DNA from: Bacillus sp. FJAT-42315
Lineage (GTDB): Bacteria > Bacillota > Bacilli > Bacillales > Domibacillaceae
DNA: 64,000 nucleotides
Reading direction: 5' to 3'
Assembly: GCF_002797375.1 (NCBI RefSeq)
Contig: NZ_KZ454941.1
Span: 2,994,118-3,058,117 of the forward strand
Shown: positions 46,089-56,348 of the stretch, one piece after another
Position numbering within the stretch: the stretch's first letter is position 1
Layout: each line of letters opens with the position of its first letter
The notes under the pieces: generated by a model
The model's database searches: none
Seen by the model: only the letters and a program-made list of their open reading frames with translations
What the model was told of the DNA's origin: nothing
Program-made: the position numbers and the translations under genes

Positions 46089-47285
46089 TTATGAAAAACT
46101 GTCAACTGTATTTTCAAAAATTTTCATTCGATCGATTCGATCAATCGCTTCTAAAATTCTTTCTTCCGAAACGACCAAGCCTGCACGTACATACCCTTCT
46201 CCGTACTTCCCAAATCCTACACCTGGCGCGACCACTACATTTGCTTCCTTCAGCAACAGGTCGCTAAACTGCTCGGATGTATAACCTGTTGGCACTTTTA
46301 ACCACGAAAAAAATGATCCTTCAGGGGCTTCTACTTTCCAGCCGATGCGATTCAACCCATCGATTAACAAATTGCGACGCCTTTCATACATCGCCTCTTG
46401 CTCCTTCACTCCTTGTTGCTCGCCAAGCAAAGCCACGGCTGTCGCTTCTTGCACCGCTCCAAATAAACTGCAATGCAAATGATCTTGCAATAATTCCAGT
46501 GCCGCAATCACACTCGGGTTCCCGACAGCAAAGCCGACGCGCCACCCAGCCATATTATACGTTTTTGACATCGTATAAATTTCCAATCCGACCTCTTTCG
46601 CTCCTTCTACTTGTAAAAAGCTAACCGGTTTGTTGTCATCAAAGCCAATGGCTCCATAAGCAAAATCGTGAACAACACATAAATCACGCTTATTAGCAAA
46701 GGCAATTGTTTCTTCAAAAAAAGCTTCATCTGCCATTGCTCCAGTCGGATTGTTCGGGTAATTAATAAACAATAACTTCGCCCGTTTCACGATGTCCGCA
46801 GGAATCTCCTCATAGCGAGGCAAATAACGATTTTCTTCCGTGAGCGGCATCATATACATCTCTGCCCCCGAAAGTGCCATCCCCGACCAATAGTCAGGAT
46901 AACCGGGATCAGGTACTAATGCGACATCGCCCGGATTTAATAACACTTGTGGCAATTCCACAAGCCCTGCTTTCCCTCCAAATAAAATAGCAATTTCTGT
47001 ATCTGGGTCAACCTCCACCCCATATTCTCGCTTGTAAAATTCAGCACACGCTTCTTTCACATATGGAAATCCTTTAAATGGGGAATATTTATGATTCACC
47101 GGATTTTCAGCCGCTTTTTGCAAGGCATTGATCACATGATTAGCTGGTGGCTGATCGGGACTTCCTTGCCCTAAGTTAATCACATCTCGCCCTTCGTTGA
47201 TCGCATCACTCACTTTTTTTCCAAGCTTCGCAAAAAACTGATCTGGCAATGCTTGCAGCAGCTTTGATTGCTCAAATTTTTTCAT
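46089..47285 (-). CDS. mtnE: Methionine-salvage aminotransferase (MtnE/YkrV)
   Basis: 398 residues, a class I PLP aminotransferase. NLGQGSPDQP at the N-terminus, NYPNNPTGA, VHDFAYGA and the Schiff-base lysine in MSKTYNMAGWR (about residue 241) are visible. The sequence closely recalls B. subtilis MtnE, which transaminates 2-keto-4-methylthiobutyrate to methionine. The divergent neighbour mtnU is also the neighbour in B. subtilis. The other mtn genes are not in this window, and no S-box precedes this gene. Confidence 0.9.
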   Translation of the reverse strand: MKKFEQSKLLQALPDQFFAKLGKKVSDAINEGRDVINLGQGSPDQPPANHVINALQKAAENPVNHKYSPFKGFPYVKEACAEFYKREYGVEVDPDTEIAILFGGKAGLVELPQVLLNPGDVALVPDPGYPDYWSGMALSGAEMYMMPLTEENRYLPRYEEIPADIVKRAKLLFINYPNNPTGAMADEAFFEETIAFANKRDLCVVHDFAYGAIGFDDNKPVSFLQVEGAKEVGLEIYTMSKTYNMAGWRVGFAVGNPSVIAALELLQDHLHCSLFGAVQEATAVALLGEQQGVKEQEAMYERRRNLLIDGLNRIGWKVEAPEGSFFSWLKVPTGYTSEQFSDLLLKEANVVVAPGVGFGKYGEGYVRAGLVVSEERILEAIDRIDRMKIFENTVDSFS

Positions 47286-47378
47286 GCTATCACTTCTCTC
47301 ACTTTTAAATTGTAGTAAATAATGTTATAACGAAAGATAAAGATTGTAAAGAATGAATTTTCAGATAGAAATGGGGCG

Positions 47379-48167
47379 TTGAAAGTGAAAATGAAAATAG
47401 CTTGTCTCCAAATGGATATTGCCTTTGGAGATCCAAACACTAATTACCAACGAGCAGCACAATGGCTGCAACAAGCAGCAGACCAAGGATGTGAGCTTGC
47501 GATATTACCAGAATTATGGACAACGGGATATGACTTAACCCGCTTAGATGAAATTGCTGATCAAGAAGCACAGCAGGCAATTGATTTTTTGAGCGAACAA
47601 GCTAAAAAACATCAACTGCATCTGGTGGCAGGGTCAGTAGCGAATCAAACAGAAACTGGCGTCAAAAATACATTACTTGTCATCAACAAAGAAGGAAAAT
47701 TAGTCAAGAAATATAGCAAGCTTCACTTATTCCGCTTAATGGAAGAAGAGAAGTTTTTACAAGCAGGCGATGAAGACGGCTTATTTACACTTGAAGATGA
47801 AACGATGGCAGCGTTTATTTGCTACGATATTCGCTTTCCGGAATGGCTGCGCAAGCATGTATTAGCTGGTGCAAAAGTGTTGTTTATTCCAGCTGAATGG
47901 CCGCTCGCCCGCGTTGATCATTGGCGCACATTACTCATAGCTCGGGCGATTGAAAACCAATCGTATGTCATTGGCTGCAATCGAAGCGGTGCCGATCCAA
48001 AAAATGTATTTGCTGGTCATTCAATTATCATCGACCCATGGGGAGAAATCATTGCGGAAGCTAGTGAGGCTGAACAATTGCTGATCGGAGAAATAGATTT
48101 GGCCAAAGTAGCAGAAATCCGTCAACGAATCCCTGTCTTTGAAGATCGTCGTCCATCATTTTATTGA
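47379..48167 (+). CDS. mtnU: Carbon-nitrogen hydrolase, omega-amidase-like (MtnU/YkrU)
   Basis: 262 residues of the nitrilase superfamily. The Glu-Lys-Cys triad is visible: Glu45 in LPELWTTGY, Lys114 in KYSKLHLF and Cys148 in ICYDIRFPEW. It probably hydrolyses the omega-amides of keto acids left by glutamine-dependent transamination, which fits a partner role with MtnE. The start is uncertain between TTG 47379, GTG 47385 and ATG 47391; GGGG at 47373 fits the GTG best. It is divergent from mtnE with a short shared promoter region. Confidence 0.88.
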   Translation: MKVKMKIACLQMDIAFGDPNTNYQRAAQWLQQAADQGCELAILPELWTTGYDLTRLDEIADQEAQQAIDFLSEQAKKHQLHLVAGSVANQTETGVKNTLLVINKEGKLVKKYSKLHLFRLMEEEKFLQAGDEDGLFTLEDETMAAFICYDIRFPEWLRKHVLAGAKVLFIPAEWPLARVDHWRTLLIARAIENQSYVIGCNRSGADPKNVFAGHSIIIDPWGEIIAEASEAEQLLIGEIDLAKVAEIRQRIPVFEDRRPSFY

Positions 48168-48201
48168 AAAAAATCCGGAGAGCGCTCTCCGGATTTTTTT
48201 C
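48166..48201. terminator. Bidirectional terminator between mtnU and metA
   Basis: ATCCGGAGAGC followed directly by GCTCTCCGGAT is a perfect 22-bp palindrome flanked by A-run and T-run, placed between convergent genes. Confidence 0.93.
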
Positions 48202-49108
48202 ATTCCCATTCGTATGGTGTTTCTTGATAGACGTAGTAGTTTAACCAGTTAGAAAATAACAAATGTGCATGTGAACGCCATTTGTTGACAGGTTTCTTTG
48301 TCGGATTATTGTCCGGGAAATAATTTTTTGGCGTCTCAATTTCAATACCCTTTGCAACATCACGGCTATACTCTTCTCCTAATGTTTGCACATCATATTC
48401 TAAATGACCTGTAATCATGATTTGTTTTTCGTCTTTGGACATCACAAGAAACGGACCTGCTTCCTCAGAAGAAGACAGGAGCATTAGTTCTTCATGAGCA
48501 ACAATCGACTCAATGTCAACATCGGTGTAACGAGAAACAGGTGCATAAAACTCATCATCAAACCCTCGTAATAGCTTAACTGTTGGCTCTGTCACCGTAT
48601 GCTTGTAAACACCAGAGCATTTTTTCGGAAGCTCAAATTTTCCGATTCCAAAATGGTGATATAATGCGGCTTGAGCTCCCCAGCAAATGTGAAGTGACGA
48701 GGTAACGTTAGTTTTTGCCCAGTTCATGATCCCCTCTAACTCTTTCCAGTAATTCACGTCTTCGAATTCCATTAATTCTACTGGAGCCCCCGTAATAATC
48801 AAGCCATCAATTCGACGATGTTTCACTTCTTCAAACGTTGTGTAAAATTGCTCTAAATGCGATTTACTCACATTTTTCGATTCATGAGTGGCTGTATGTA
48901 AAAAGGAAACATTCACCTGAAGCGGCGTATTTCCTAATAAACGTAGCAACTGTGCCTCCGTTTTTTCTTTTTCCGGCATTAAGTTCAAGATCAAAATATT
49001 CAATGGACGAATATCCTGACTATGTGCACGATCAACGTCCATTACGAAAATATTCTCTTTCTCTAGTATCTCGGTTGCCGGCAGTTGTCTTGGTATATTA
49101 ATTGGCAT
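48200..49108 (-). CDS. metA: Homoserine O-acetyltransferase (MetA type)
   Basis: 302 residues. The N-terminus [15 protein letters not shown] is typical of the MetA family. The nucleophile is Cys142 in HICWGAQ, the histidine lies in ITGHLEYD, and Glu111 in GAPVELMEF corresponds to the residue reported to favour acetyl-CoA over succinyl-CoA. It activates homoserine for methionine synthesis. The frame is open 32 codons upstream, but AGGGAGG precedes the ATG at 49108. Confidence 0.94.
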   Translation of the reverse strand: MPINIPRQLPATEILEKENIFVMDVDRAHSQDIRPLNILILNLMPEKEKTEAQLLRLLGNTPLQVNVSFLHTATHESKNVSKSHLEQFYTTFEEVKHRRIDGLIITGAPVELMEFEDVNYWKELEGIMNWAKTNVTSSLHICWGAQAALYHHFGIGKFELPKKCSGVYKHTVTEPTVKLLRGFDDEFYAPVSRYTDVDIESIVAHEELMLLSSSEEAGPFLVMSKDEKQIMITGHLEYDVQTLGEEYSRDVAKGIEIETPKNYFPDNNPTKKPVNKWRSHAHLLFSNWLNYYVYQETPYEWE

Positions 49109-49354
49109 ATTCAAAACCTCCCTATATTTTTGAATTTTCAATAAACCATTATAGACCTCTTTGGCAAAAAAACACAAGAACTGTTTTATTATGGAGTGGA
49201 GCATAGAATATCTCCTACATCTATTTACAAATGGATCAATCTTTATTCAAATATAGAAACAGCAACTACTCCTAAATAAGAGCGCCTATACATTTTCCTT
49301 CCTAAAACTATGGTATATTAGACAATACTATAGTTAGTAAAGGAGTTCGAAAAA

Positions 49355-51547
49355 ATGGCAAAAAGTGTAGTAATTGCTGAGAAACCTTCAGTTGCACGTG
49401 ATATTGCAAATGTACTGAAGTGTACGAAGAAAGGCAATGGATTTTTAGAAGGTGATAAGTACATCGTTACTTGGGCGTTAGGACATTTAGTGACTTTAGC
49501 AGATCCAGAGGTATACGATAATAAATATAAAACATGGAACCTAGAAGACCTTCCTATGCTTCCAGAACACATGAAATTAGTTGTCATGAAACAAACCGGA
49601 AAGCAGTTTAATGCTGTAAAAGCACAGTTAAATCGTAGTGATGTGAATGAAATAATTGTGGCTACTGATGCCGGGAGAGAAGGAGAATTAGTTGCACGTT
49701 GGATTATTGATAAAGCAAAAGTTCGTAAGCCAATCAAACGTCTGTGGATTTCCTCTGTAACAGATAAAGCGATTAAAGATGGATTCAATAACTTAAAGCC
49801 TGGTAAAGCTTATGAAAACTTATATGCTTCGGCAGTAGCACGTTCTGAGGCAGACTGGTATATCGGCTTAAATGCAACTCGTGCACTAACCACTAAATTT
49901 AATGCTCAATTAAACTGTGGTCGTGTCCAAACACCAACAGTTGCAATGGTTGCAGCACGTGAAGATGAAATAAAAAACTTCAAACCTCAAACGTATTATG
50001 GTATTGAAGCTCAAACAGATGGACTTAAATTAACGTGGCAAGATACTAATGGTAATAGTCGCAGCTTTAATAAAGAAAAAATCGATGCAATCGTTAAATC
50101 GCTTGGGCATAAAGATGCGAGTGTTGTTTCCATTGACCGTAAAGCAAAAAAAACATTCGCACCTGCTCTATATGATTTAACAGAGTTACAACGTGATGCG
50201 AATAAAATCTTTGGTTATTCAGCTAAAGAAACATTGAACATCATGCAAAAACTGTACGAACAACATAAAGTGTTAACTTATCCTCGTACTGACTCACGTT
50301 ACTTATCTTCTGATATCGTTAGCACACTTCCAGAGCGTTTAAATGCATGTGGTATAGGTGAATATCGACCTCTAGCAAATAAAGTGTTGAATAAGCCGAT
50401 TAAAGCGACAAAAGCATTTGTAGATGATAGTAAAGTAAGCGATCACCATGCCATCATTCCAACAGAAGGCTATGTCAATTTTTCAGCATTCACAGATAAA
50501 GAACGTAAAATTTATGATCTTGTAGTAAAACGCTTCTTAGCTATATTATTCCCTGCTTTTGAGTATGAGCAATTAACTGTTCAAGCAACAATTGATAATG
50601 AGAAATTTATTGCCAAAGGAAAATCAGTGATTAATGCGGGCTGGAAAGAAGTGTACAAAAATCGTTTTGATGATGAAGAATCAACGGATGATGTAAAAGA
50701 GCAACTATTACCTAATATTGAAAAAGGCGATGTATTAAAGACAAAATTAATTGTTCAAACATCAGGACAAACAAAACCACCTGCACGTTTCACAGAGGCG
50801 ACTTTGCTATCAGCAATGGAAAACCCTACAAAGTACATGAAAACAAACGATAAGAATCTTGTAGATACATTAAAATCAACTGGTGGACTTGGTACAGTTG
50901 CAACGCGTGCAGATATCATTGAGAAATTATTTAATTCGTTCCTAATCGAAAAACGTGGTGGTAAAGATATTTATATTACTTCAAAAGGCCGACAGCTATT
51001 AGATTTAGTCCCTGAAGAATTACGCTCACCTGCTACAACAGCAGAGTGGGAACAAAAACTTGAACTAATTGCTAAAGGAAAACTGAAAAAAGATGTGTTT
51101 ATCAATGAAATGAAAGAACACACAAAAGAAATCGTGGCAGAAATTAAAGCCAGTGATAAAAAATATAAACACGACAATATTTCAACAAAGTCCTGCCCAG
51201 ACTGCGGGAAACCAATGTTAGAAGTGAACGGCAAGAAAGGTAAAATGCTTGTCTGCCAAGATCGTGAATGTGGCCATAAAAAGAACGTGGCACGCGTAAC
51301 CAATGCACGCTGCCCTCAATGTAAAAAGAAAATGGAACTTCGCGGGGAAGGTAAAGGTCAAATCTTCACATGTAAATGTGGATACCGAGAAAAACTATCT
51401 GCTTTTGAAGCAAGACGTAAGAAAGAAGGCGGTGGAAAAGTAGATAAGCGTAGTGTTCAAAAATATTTAAAACAGCAAGAAAAAGAGGCAGAACCATTAA
51501 ATAATGCATTTGCTGATTTGCTAAAAGGATTCAAATTAGATAAATAA
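49355..51547 (+). CDS. topB: DNA topoisomerase III
   Basis: 730 residues, near the length of B. subtilis TopB. The TOPRIM domain begins VVIAEKPSVARDIA and contains ATDAGREGE. The active-site tyrosine is Tyr309 in LTYPRTDSRYL. A C-terminal zinc-ribbon region shows CPDCGKP, CQDRECGH, CPQCKKK and CKCGYREK, then a basic tail. It relaxes and decatenates single-strand-containing DNA. A GGAG site precedes the ATG. It ends where a structured repeat element begins. Confidence 0.96.
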   Translation: MAKSVVIAEKPSVARDIANVLKCTKKGNGFLEGDKYIVTWALGHLVTLADPEVYDNKYKTWNLEDLPMLPEHMKLVVMKQTGKQFNAVKAQLNRSDVNEIIVATDAGREGELVARWIIDKAKVRKPIKRLWISSVTDKAIKDGFNNLKPGKAYENLYASAVARSEADWYIGLNATRALTTKFNAQLNCGRVQTPTVAMVAAREDEIKNFKPQTYYGIEAQTDGLKLTWQDTNGNSRSFNKEKIDAIVKSLGHKDASVVSIDRKAKKTFAPALYDLTELQRDANKIFGYSAKETLNIMQKLYEQHKVLTYPRTDSRYLSSDIVSTLPERLNACGIGEYRPLANKVLNKPIKATKAFVDDSKVSDHHAIIPTEGYVNFSAFTDKERKIYDLVVKRFLAILFPAFEYEQLTVQATIDNEKFIAKGKSVINAGWKEVYKNRFDDEESTDDVKEQLLPNIEKGDVLKTKLIVQTSGQTKPPARFTEATLLSAMENPTKYMKTNDKNLVDTLKSTGGLGTVATRADIIEKLFNSFLIEKRGGKDIYITSKGRQLLDLVPEELRSPATTAEWEQKLELIAKGKLKKDVFINEMKEHTKEIVAEIKASDKKYKHDNISTKSCPDCGKPMLEVNGKKGKMLVCQDRECGHKKNVARVTNARCPQCKKKMELRGEGKGQIFTCKCGYREKLSAFEARRKKEGGGKVDKRSVQKYLKQQEKEAEPLNNAFADLLKGFKLDK

Positions 51548-51770
51548 TAAAGTGAAACTTCAATCAGTAGGGGTTTTCTTCATCCCCCACTGATTAAAAG
51601 AGGAACAAAGGCTAAAACCGCAACGTCCTGTTGCAACACCCTTGTAACCTGCATCTTGCAGGCCCGAACGGATCGGGCGTTTACGGGCTGTTGATCTCCC
51701 GCCTACATGTCTGCGCTTTCTCTGCCCTGTTGAGGTGGGAGTCTTACAGCCCGTTAATGCGGGATAATTT
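51546..51770 (+). mobile_element. Structured repeat element, copy 1 (possible IS200/IS605- or OMEGA-RNA-type remnant)
   Basis: Starts AATAAAGTGAAACTTCAATC with a hairpin (ATCAGTAGGGG / CCCCCACTGAT), ends in CCGTTAATGCGGGATAA. Nested stems: ACGGGCTGT with ACAGCCCGT, and inside them CTCCCGCCT with AGGTGGGAG. A second copy is at 57697-57858; copy 1 has an extra ~60 nt (about 51596-51665) containing further small hairpins such as CCTGCATCTTGCAGG. No transposase gene is nearby. From memory, such ends accompany TnpB-type elements in Bacilli; this attribution is inference. Confidence 0.6.
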
Positions 51771-51796
51771 ATTCATAGGACTGTTTACTCCAAATA

Positions 51797-51837
51797 AAAT
51801 GCACAAATGTTAATTTAACAACATTTGTGCATTTTTT
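51797..51837 (+). terminator. Strong terminator downstream of topB
   Basis: AAATGCACAAATGTT and AACATTTGTGCATTT form a 15-bp perfect stem with an 8-nt loop, followed by TTT. The rest of the gap up to 52134 is AT-rich with no gene and no confident promoter. Confidence 0.88.
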
Positions 51838-52134
51838 AGATTTTACAAAATACCACTTTAGCATTGTATCCTTATTCTGTATCGTCAAGTTTTATCACTG
51901 ATTAGCTATTAGGATCACCGTTTTTGGATTGATTCACAGGATAATTAGACTACTAAAGTTCCCACATATAAGATTTTCCTCCTATAAAATATCAAAAAAG
52001 CAACCCCTATTCAAGATTTGTCAAAAAGTGTTTACTTTTTTGTAAAAAATCAGTTAATGTTTTTCTAAAATAGTTTTTTCTTTATCATTTTAGTTTATAA
52101 AAGAAATGAATACATACTATGAGGAGGAAACATC

Positions 52135-53607
52135 ATGGAAGCATCAATTGACAAGAAGAATTTGAAATGGCTTTGGCTTAGTCTCGCTTTTCTTGCTTTG
52201 ATCGTGATTTTGTTAGTGCCTACACCTGCCGACTTACCTGAATCTGGACAAAGAGCACTTGCAATCCTCGCTTTTGCCGTCATTCTTTGGGTGACAGAAG
52301 CTGTATCCTATCCAGTAAGTTCCTTTATGATTATTGGACTAATTTCAATTTTACTCGGGCTCGCTCCCAGTATAGAAGACCCTTCTACTCCTCTTGGAAC
52401 AAAAAACGCATTAAAGCTAGCTTTATCTGGCTTTAGTTCTTCTGCTGTAGCGCTTGTAGCGGGAGCTTTGTTTTTAGCAGCAGCGATGCAAGCAACAAAT
52501 TTTCATAAACGATTAGCTTTATTCATTTTATCTAAAGTGGGCTCAAAAACGAATAATATTGTGATCGGTGCCATCTTAGTCAGTATTGTCCTCGCTTTCT
52601 TCGTACCGAGTGCGACAGCTCGTGCTGGAGCAGTGATTCCAATTTTGCTCGGAATGGTCGCGGCCTTTGGATTAGCAAAGGAAAGTCGGTTGGCCGCCTT
52701 ACTAGTGATCACCTCTGTACAAGCTGTTTCGATTTGGAACGTAGGGATTAAAACAGCCGCAGCTCAAAACATGGTTGGATTAGAATTTATGGAGAAAGCG
52801 TTTGGAGAATCTATTTCTTGGAGTAAATGGCTACTATATGCCGGGCCATGGTCTATTATCATGTCGATTCTTCTTTTCTTTATTATGATTCGCGTCATTA
52901 GACCAGAAACAAGTGAAATTACTAGCGGAGATGCGCTAGTGAAAAAACAGTTGCAAGAACTCGGTCCATTAAAAGGTCCAGAAAAAAGATTGATTTTCAT
53001 CTCTCTTGCCCTTTTATTCTTCTGGTCAACAGAGGAATTGCTCCATCCATTTGATACATCAACAGTGACATTAATTGCGGTGGCGATTTTACTAACACCG
53101 AAAATTGGTGTGTTTGATTGGAAAGTAGTTGAAAAGCAAATTCCATGGGGAACAATCGTTGTCTTCGCAGTTGGTATTTCACTCGGCGGAGTATTACTAC
53201 AAACGGAAGGTGCTGCTTGGCTTTCTAGCAAGGTGTTTGGTGCACTTGGTCTAACTTCAATGCCATTATTAAGCATCATTGCACTCTTGACTTTGTTCAA
53301 CATTCTCATTCATCTCGGTTTCGCAAGTGCTACAAGTTTAGCTTCGGCGTTAATCCCAATCGTCATTGCTCTCGTTGCCACATTAAATGTCGATGTGAAC
53401 GAACCTGGGTTTGTGTTAATTCAACAATTTGTTATTAGCTTTGGGTTCTTATTACCAGTAAGTGCTCCACAAAATATGCTTGCTTACGGAACTGGAACAT
53501 TTACAGTGAAAGACTTTTTAAAGGCGGGCATCCCGCTTACAATTGCCGCATACTTACTCATTATGCTATTTAGTATGACTTATTGGAAATGGATTGGATT
53601 ACTTTAA
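52135..53607 (+). CDS. DASS-family anion (dicarboxylate) transporter
   Basis: 490 residues with about 11-13 hydrophobic segments. WVTEAVSYPVSS is the typical early motif of the divalent anion:sodium symporter (SLC13/CitT) family. SATARAGAVIPILLGM and LPVSAPQNMLAYGTG match the paired substrate/sodium-binding loops (SNT-like motifs). Probable substrates are C4- or C6-carboxylates such as malate, succinate or 2-oxoglutarate. GAGGAGG precedes the ATG. It is followed by its own terminator. Confidence 0.9.
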   Translation: MEASIDKKNLKWLWLSLAFLALIVILLVPTPADLPESGQRALAILAFAVILWVTEAVSYPVSSFMIIGLISILLGLAPSIEDPSTPLGTKNALKLALSGFSSSAVALVAGALFLAAAMQATNFHKRLALFILSKVGSKTNNIVIGAILVSIVLAFFVPSATARAGAVIPILLGMVAAFGLAKESRLAALLVITSVQAVSIWNVGIKTAAAQNMVGLEFMEKAFGESISWSKWLLYAGPWSIIMSILLFFIMIRVIRPETSEITSGDALVKKQLQELGPLKGPEKRLIFISLALLFFWSTEELLHPFDTSTVTLIAVAILLTPKIGVFDWKVVEKQIPWGTIVVFAVGISLGGVLLQTEGAAWLSSKVFGALGLTSMPLLSIIALLTLFNILIHLGFASATSLASALIPIVIALVATLNVDVNEPGFVLIQQFVISFGFLLPVSAPQNMLAYGTGTFTVKDFLKAGIPLTIAAYLLIMLFSMTYWKWIGLL

Positions 53608-53616
53608 ATCATCTGT

Positions 53617-53662
53617 TAACATCTGGTGGAAGCAGAATATCCTCTTCCCCAGATGTTTTTCC
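53617..53662 (+). terminator. Terminator of the DASS transporter gene
   Basis: AACATCTGG and CCAGATGTT pair, extended by GGAAG/CTTCC, and are followed by TTTTTCC. Confidence 0.78.
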
Positions 53663-53879
53663 ATTATGATTTTAATAGGTATTATTTCCTGATAATATTT
53701 ATCTATTAATTCACTTCAAAAAGTCCTATTTTTTAGAGTGTTACATATTGCTATTCCTAACGTTTTCTGTTATATATCAAGGAATAGACTATAAATAATA
53801 GCTACTATTTACAATCCCATTAACTAGAACTAAATTGCTATATTAAAACACTAACAAATGGTCAAGGAGGGATTGACGA

Positions 53880-56318
53880 ATGATTAACGAACTTACAGAT
53901 ATTATATCTAACACACAAGATATGGAAATTATTTTACAAACGCTAAATGACACATCGTTTTTTTTCATTACTGATGATCAAGGGATCCTTCAGTTTGCTA
54001 ACACTCATTTTTGTCAATTGTTAAAAGAATCCGATAAGCATTTGATTGGACAACACTTGTTTAACAATGTGATCTCAGTTTACCCAAAGACCCTATCTGT
54101 GCTCGATCACCCAACTGACGCACAGAAATTACAAAGAGGCGAACTGCAACTAACCTCTACAGATGATACTTCTTATTGGATTAGTGTCACTAGATTCCCA
54201 TTTAATCCAACTTCCAACAAGAAAAGTTTTTTCCTTTGGGTTGGTACCGACATGACGGATCAAAAACAAATGGAGAATGCTTTTTCTCGCTCATTAAAAG
54301 AATTACAAGATATTAAAAATGCGTTAGACGAATCATCTATTGTCGCTATTACAACGAATAAAGGAGTAATCACTGATGTTAATGACAAATTTTGCCAAAC
54401 ATCTAAATATAAACGGGAAGAGCTAATTGGCAAAACTCATCGCGTCATTAATTCCGGGTATCACCCGAAATCTTTCTTTCAAGATATGTGGAATACGATT
54501 CAAGCGAAAAAAGTTTGGAGAGGGGAAGTTAAGAATCGAGCAAAGGATGGTACTGAATATTGGATGAGCACGACGATCGTTCCTTTTCTTGATGATGAAG
54601 GAGAGCCCTATCAATTTGTGGCGATTCGCACCGACATTACTGACCGTGTTCATGCCGAACTTGCCTTAGCAGAAGCTCTTCACAATGACTTTAGAAGAAC
54701 GATTAAAAACTTGCAAAATTGTGTATTTAAGATGCAACGCAATCAATTAGGAGATATTGTATTTAGCTTATCTGAAGGTAAGATGGTGAAGAAATATCAT
54801 TTAACAACAGAGCATGTCGAAAACAAAACACCTTTTGATATCTTTCCAGACGAAACCGCTAACACTTTAATGACACATTTCTCTAAAGCATTTCAAGGAA
54901 TATACGTTAACTTTGAATTTACGTATTATCGTCGCAGCTTTGTTATTAATTTGTCACCGATTACCGAAAACGGAATTGTACAGGAAGTGGTCGGGTCTGC
55001 AACCGACATAACTGATCGTAAAAGATATGAACAAACGATTTATCGAATGGCTCATTATGACTCTCTGACTGGTCTTCCTAATCGGACGATGTTTATAAAA
55101 GAGTTAACAACCTCCCTTCAACAAGCAAAAAAAACTGGAAATAAAATCGCTCTTATGTTTATTGATCTCGATTACTTCAAGAAGATTAATGACACACTAG
55201 GTCATGCGATAGGTGATTCTCTTCTCATACAGGTGTCGAAACGGTTACAGAAGCAACTTAGAAAAGGAGATATTATTTCGCGCTTTGGCGGTGACGAATT
55301 CGTTGTGCTATTAAAAGATATCAAACGAGATGATGTAGACTTCGTAGCAAAAAGATTGCTAGCTAGCTTATCGATGAAGTTTGATTTTGGTCGTACCGAA
55401 GTATACACCTCACCAAGTATCGGTATTAGTATTTTCCCAGATCACGGGAAGGATCAAGAGCTGCTCCTTAAAAACGCGGATATTGCTATGTATGTAGCCA
55501 AACAGAACGGGAAAAATACATATCAATTTTTTAACCAAGAGCTTCAAGATTCACTTTCAAGAAAGTTAAGTTTAGAAATCGATTTACGAAAAGCGATTAA
55601 ACAACAACAATTACAAGTATATTATCAACCAAAAATCAGTGCATTAACGAATGAAATTGTAGGAGCAGAAGCGTTAGTTCGTTGGTTTCACCCCGAGCTT
55701 GGCTTCATCAGCCCGACAGAATTTATTCCAATTGCTGAAGAAAACGGCTTAATTTCCTCCATAGGAGATTGGGTATTAACAACCGCTTGTCAACAAATGA
55801 AACAATGGCACGAACAAGGAAGCGAAAAATTAACCATTTCTGTAAACGTTTCTTTACGTCAATTTATGCAATCCAATTTTGCCCTGAAAGTACAACATGT
55901 ACTCAAAGAAACACAACTAGATACTAAATATTTAGAACTAGAAATCACTGAAAGTATGACAGTAGATGTAAATTTTGCCTTGACTATTTTACAACAACTG
56001 AAAAATCTCGGCATTCAAATTAGTATTGATGATTTTGGAACTGGATATAGCTCACTCAAGCATTTAAGCGACTTCCCTATTGATCAGTTAAAAATTGACC
56101 AATCATTCGTTAGAGATTTAAATGAAAAAAATCAAGCAATTATTAAAACAATCATTAATTTAGCTCATAACATGGGGCTTGCCGTTATTGCAGAAGGTGT
56201 AGAGACGAAGCAACACGCCACATTTTTAAAAGAGCAAATGTGCAATCAGCTACAAGGTTACTTCTTCAGTCGACCGTTGCCACCAGACGAGTTTAGTCAG
56301 CTCATCTTTAAAAATTAA
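53880..56318 (+). CDS. Cyclic-di-GMP signalling protein, PAS x3-GGDEF-EAL
   Basis: 812 residues, no membrane segments seen. PAS-like regions at about 15-130, 140-260 (with PYQFVAIRTDITDR) and 270-385. The GGDEF domain (about 390-545) has an intact RFGGDEF at about 469-474. The EAL domain (about 555-805) has AEALVRW, ISIDDFGTGYSS and AEGVE. AAGGAGG precedes the ATG at 53880. It is 30 nt upstream of hemAT and shares its direction, so oxygen sensing and c-di-GMP signalling may be linked. It is a paralogue of the protein at 5681-7768. Confidence 0.93.
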   Translation: MINELTDIISNTQDMEIILQTLNDTSFFFITDDQGILQFANTHFCQLLKESDKHLIGQHLFNNVISVYPKTLSVLDHPTDAQKLQRGELQLTSTDDTSYWISVTRFPFNPTSNKKSFFLWVGTDMTDQKQMENAFSRSLKELQDIKNALDESSIVAITTNKGVITDVNDKFCQTSKYKREELIGKTHRVINSGYHPKSFFQDMWNTIQAKKVWRGEVKNRAKDGTEYWMSTTIVPFLDDEGEPYQFVAIRTDITDRVHAELALAEALHNDFRRTIKNLQNCVFKMQRNQLGDIVFSLSEGKMVKKYHLTTEHVENKTPFDIFPDETANTLMTHFSKAFQGIYVNFEFTYYRRSFVINLSPITENGIVQEVVGSATDITDRKRYEQTIYRMAHYDSLTGLPNRTMFIKELTTSLQQAKKTGNKIALMFIDLDYFKKINDTLGHAIGDSLLIQVSKRLQKQLRKGDIISRFGGDEFVVLLKDIKRDDVDFVAKRLLASLSMKFDFGRTEVYTSPSIGISIFPDHGKDQELLLKNADIAMYVAKQNGKNTYQFFNQELQDSLSRKLSLEIDLRKAIKQQQLQVYYQPKISALTNEIVGAEALVRWFHPELGFISPTEFIPIAEENGLISSIGDWVLTTACQQMKQWHEQGSEKLTISVNVSLRQFMQSNFALKVQHVLKETQLDTKYLELEITESMTVDVNFALTILQQLKNLGIQISIDDFGTGYSSLKHLSDFPIDQLKIDQSFVRDLNEKNQAIIKTIINLAHNMGLAVIAEGVETKQHATFLKEQMCNQLQGYFFSRPLPPDEFSQLIFKN

Positions 56319-56348
56319 TTACCTTCACTCACCAAGGAGATTCTAAAC

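Noticed and set aside
49318-49788. 156-codon minus-strand frame over the start of topB
   Set aside because: Antisense to conserved TOPRIM sequence, low-complexity composition, no support.
52764-53309. 181-codon minus-strand frame inside the DASS transporter gene
   Set aside because: Antisense shadow of a clear transporter; no ribosome binding site or family pattern.
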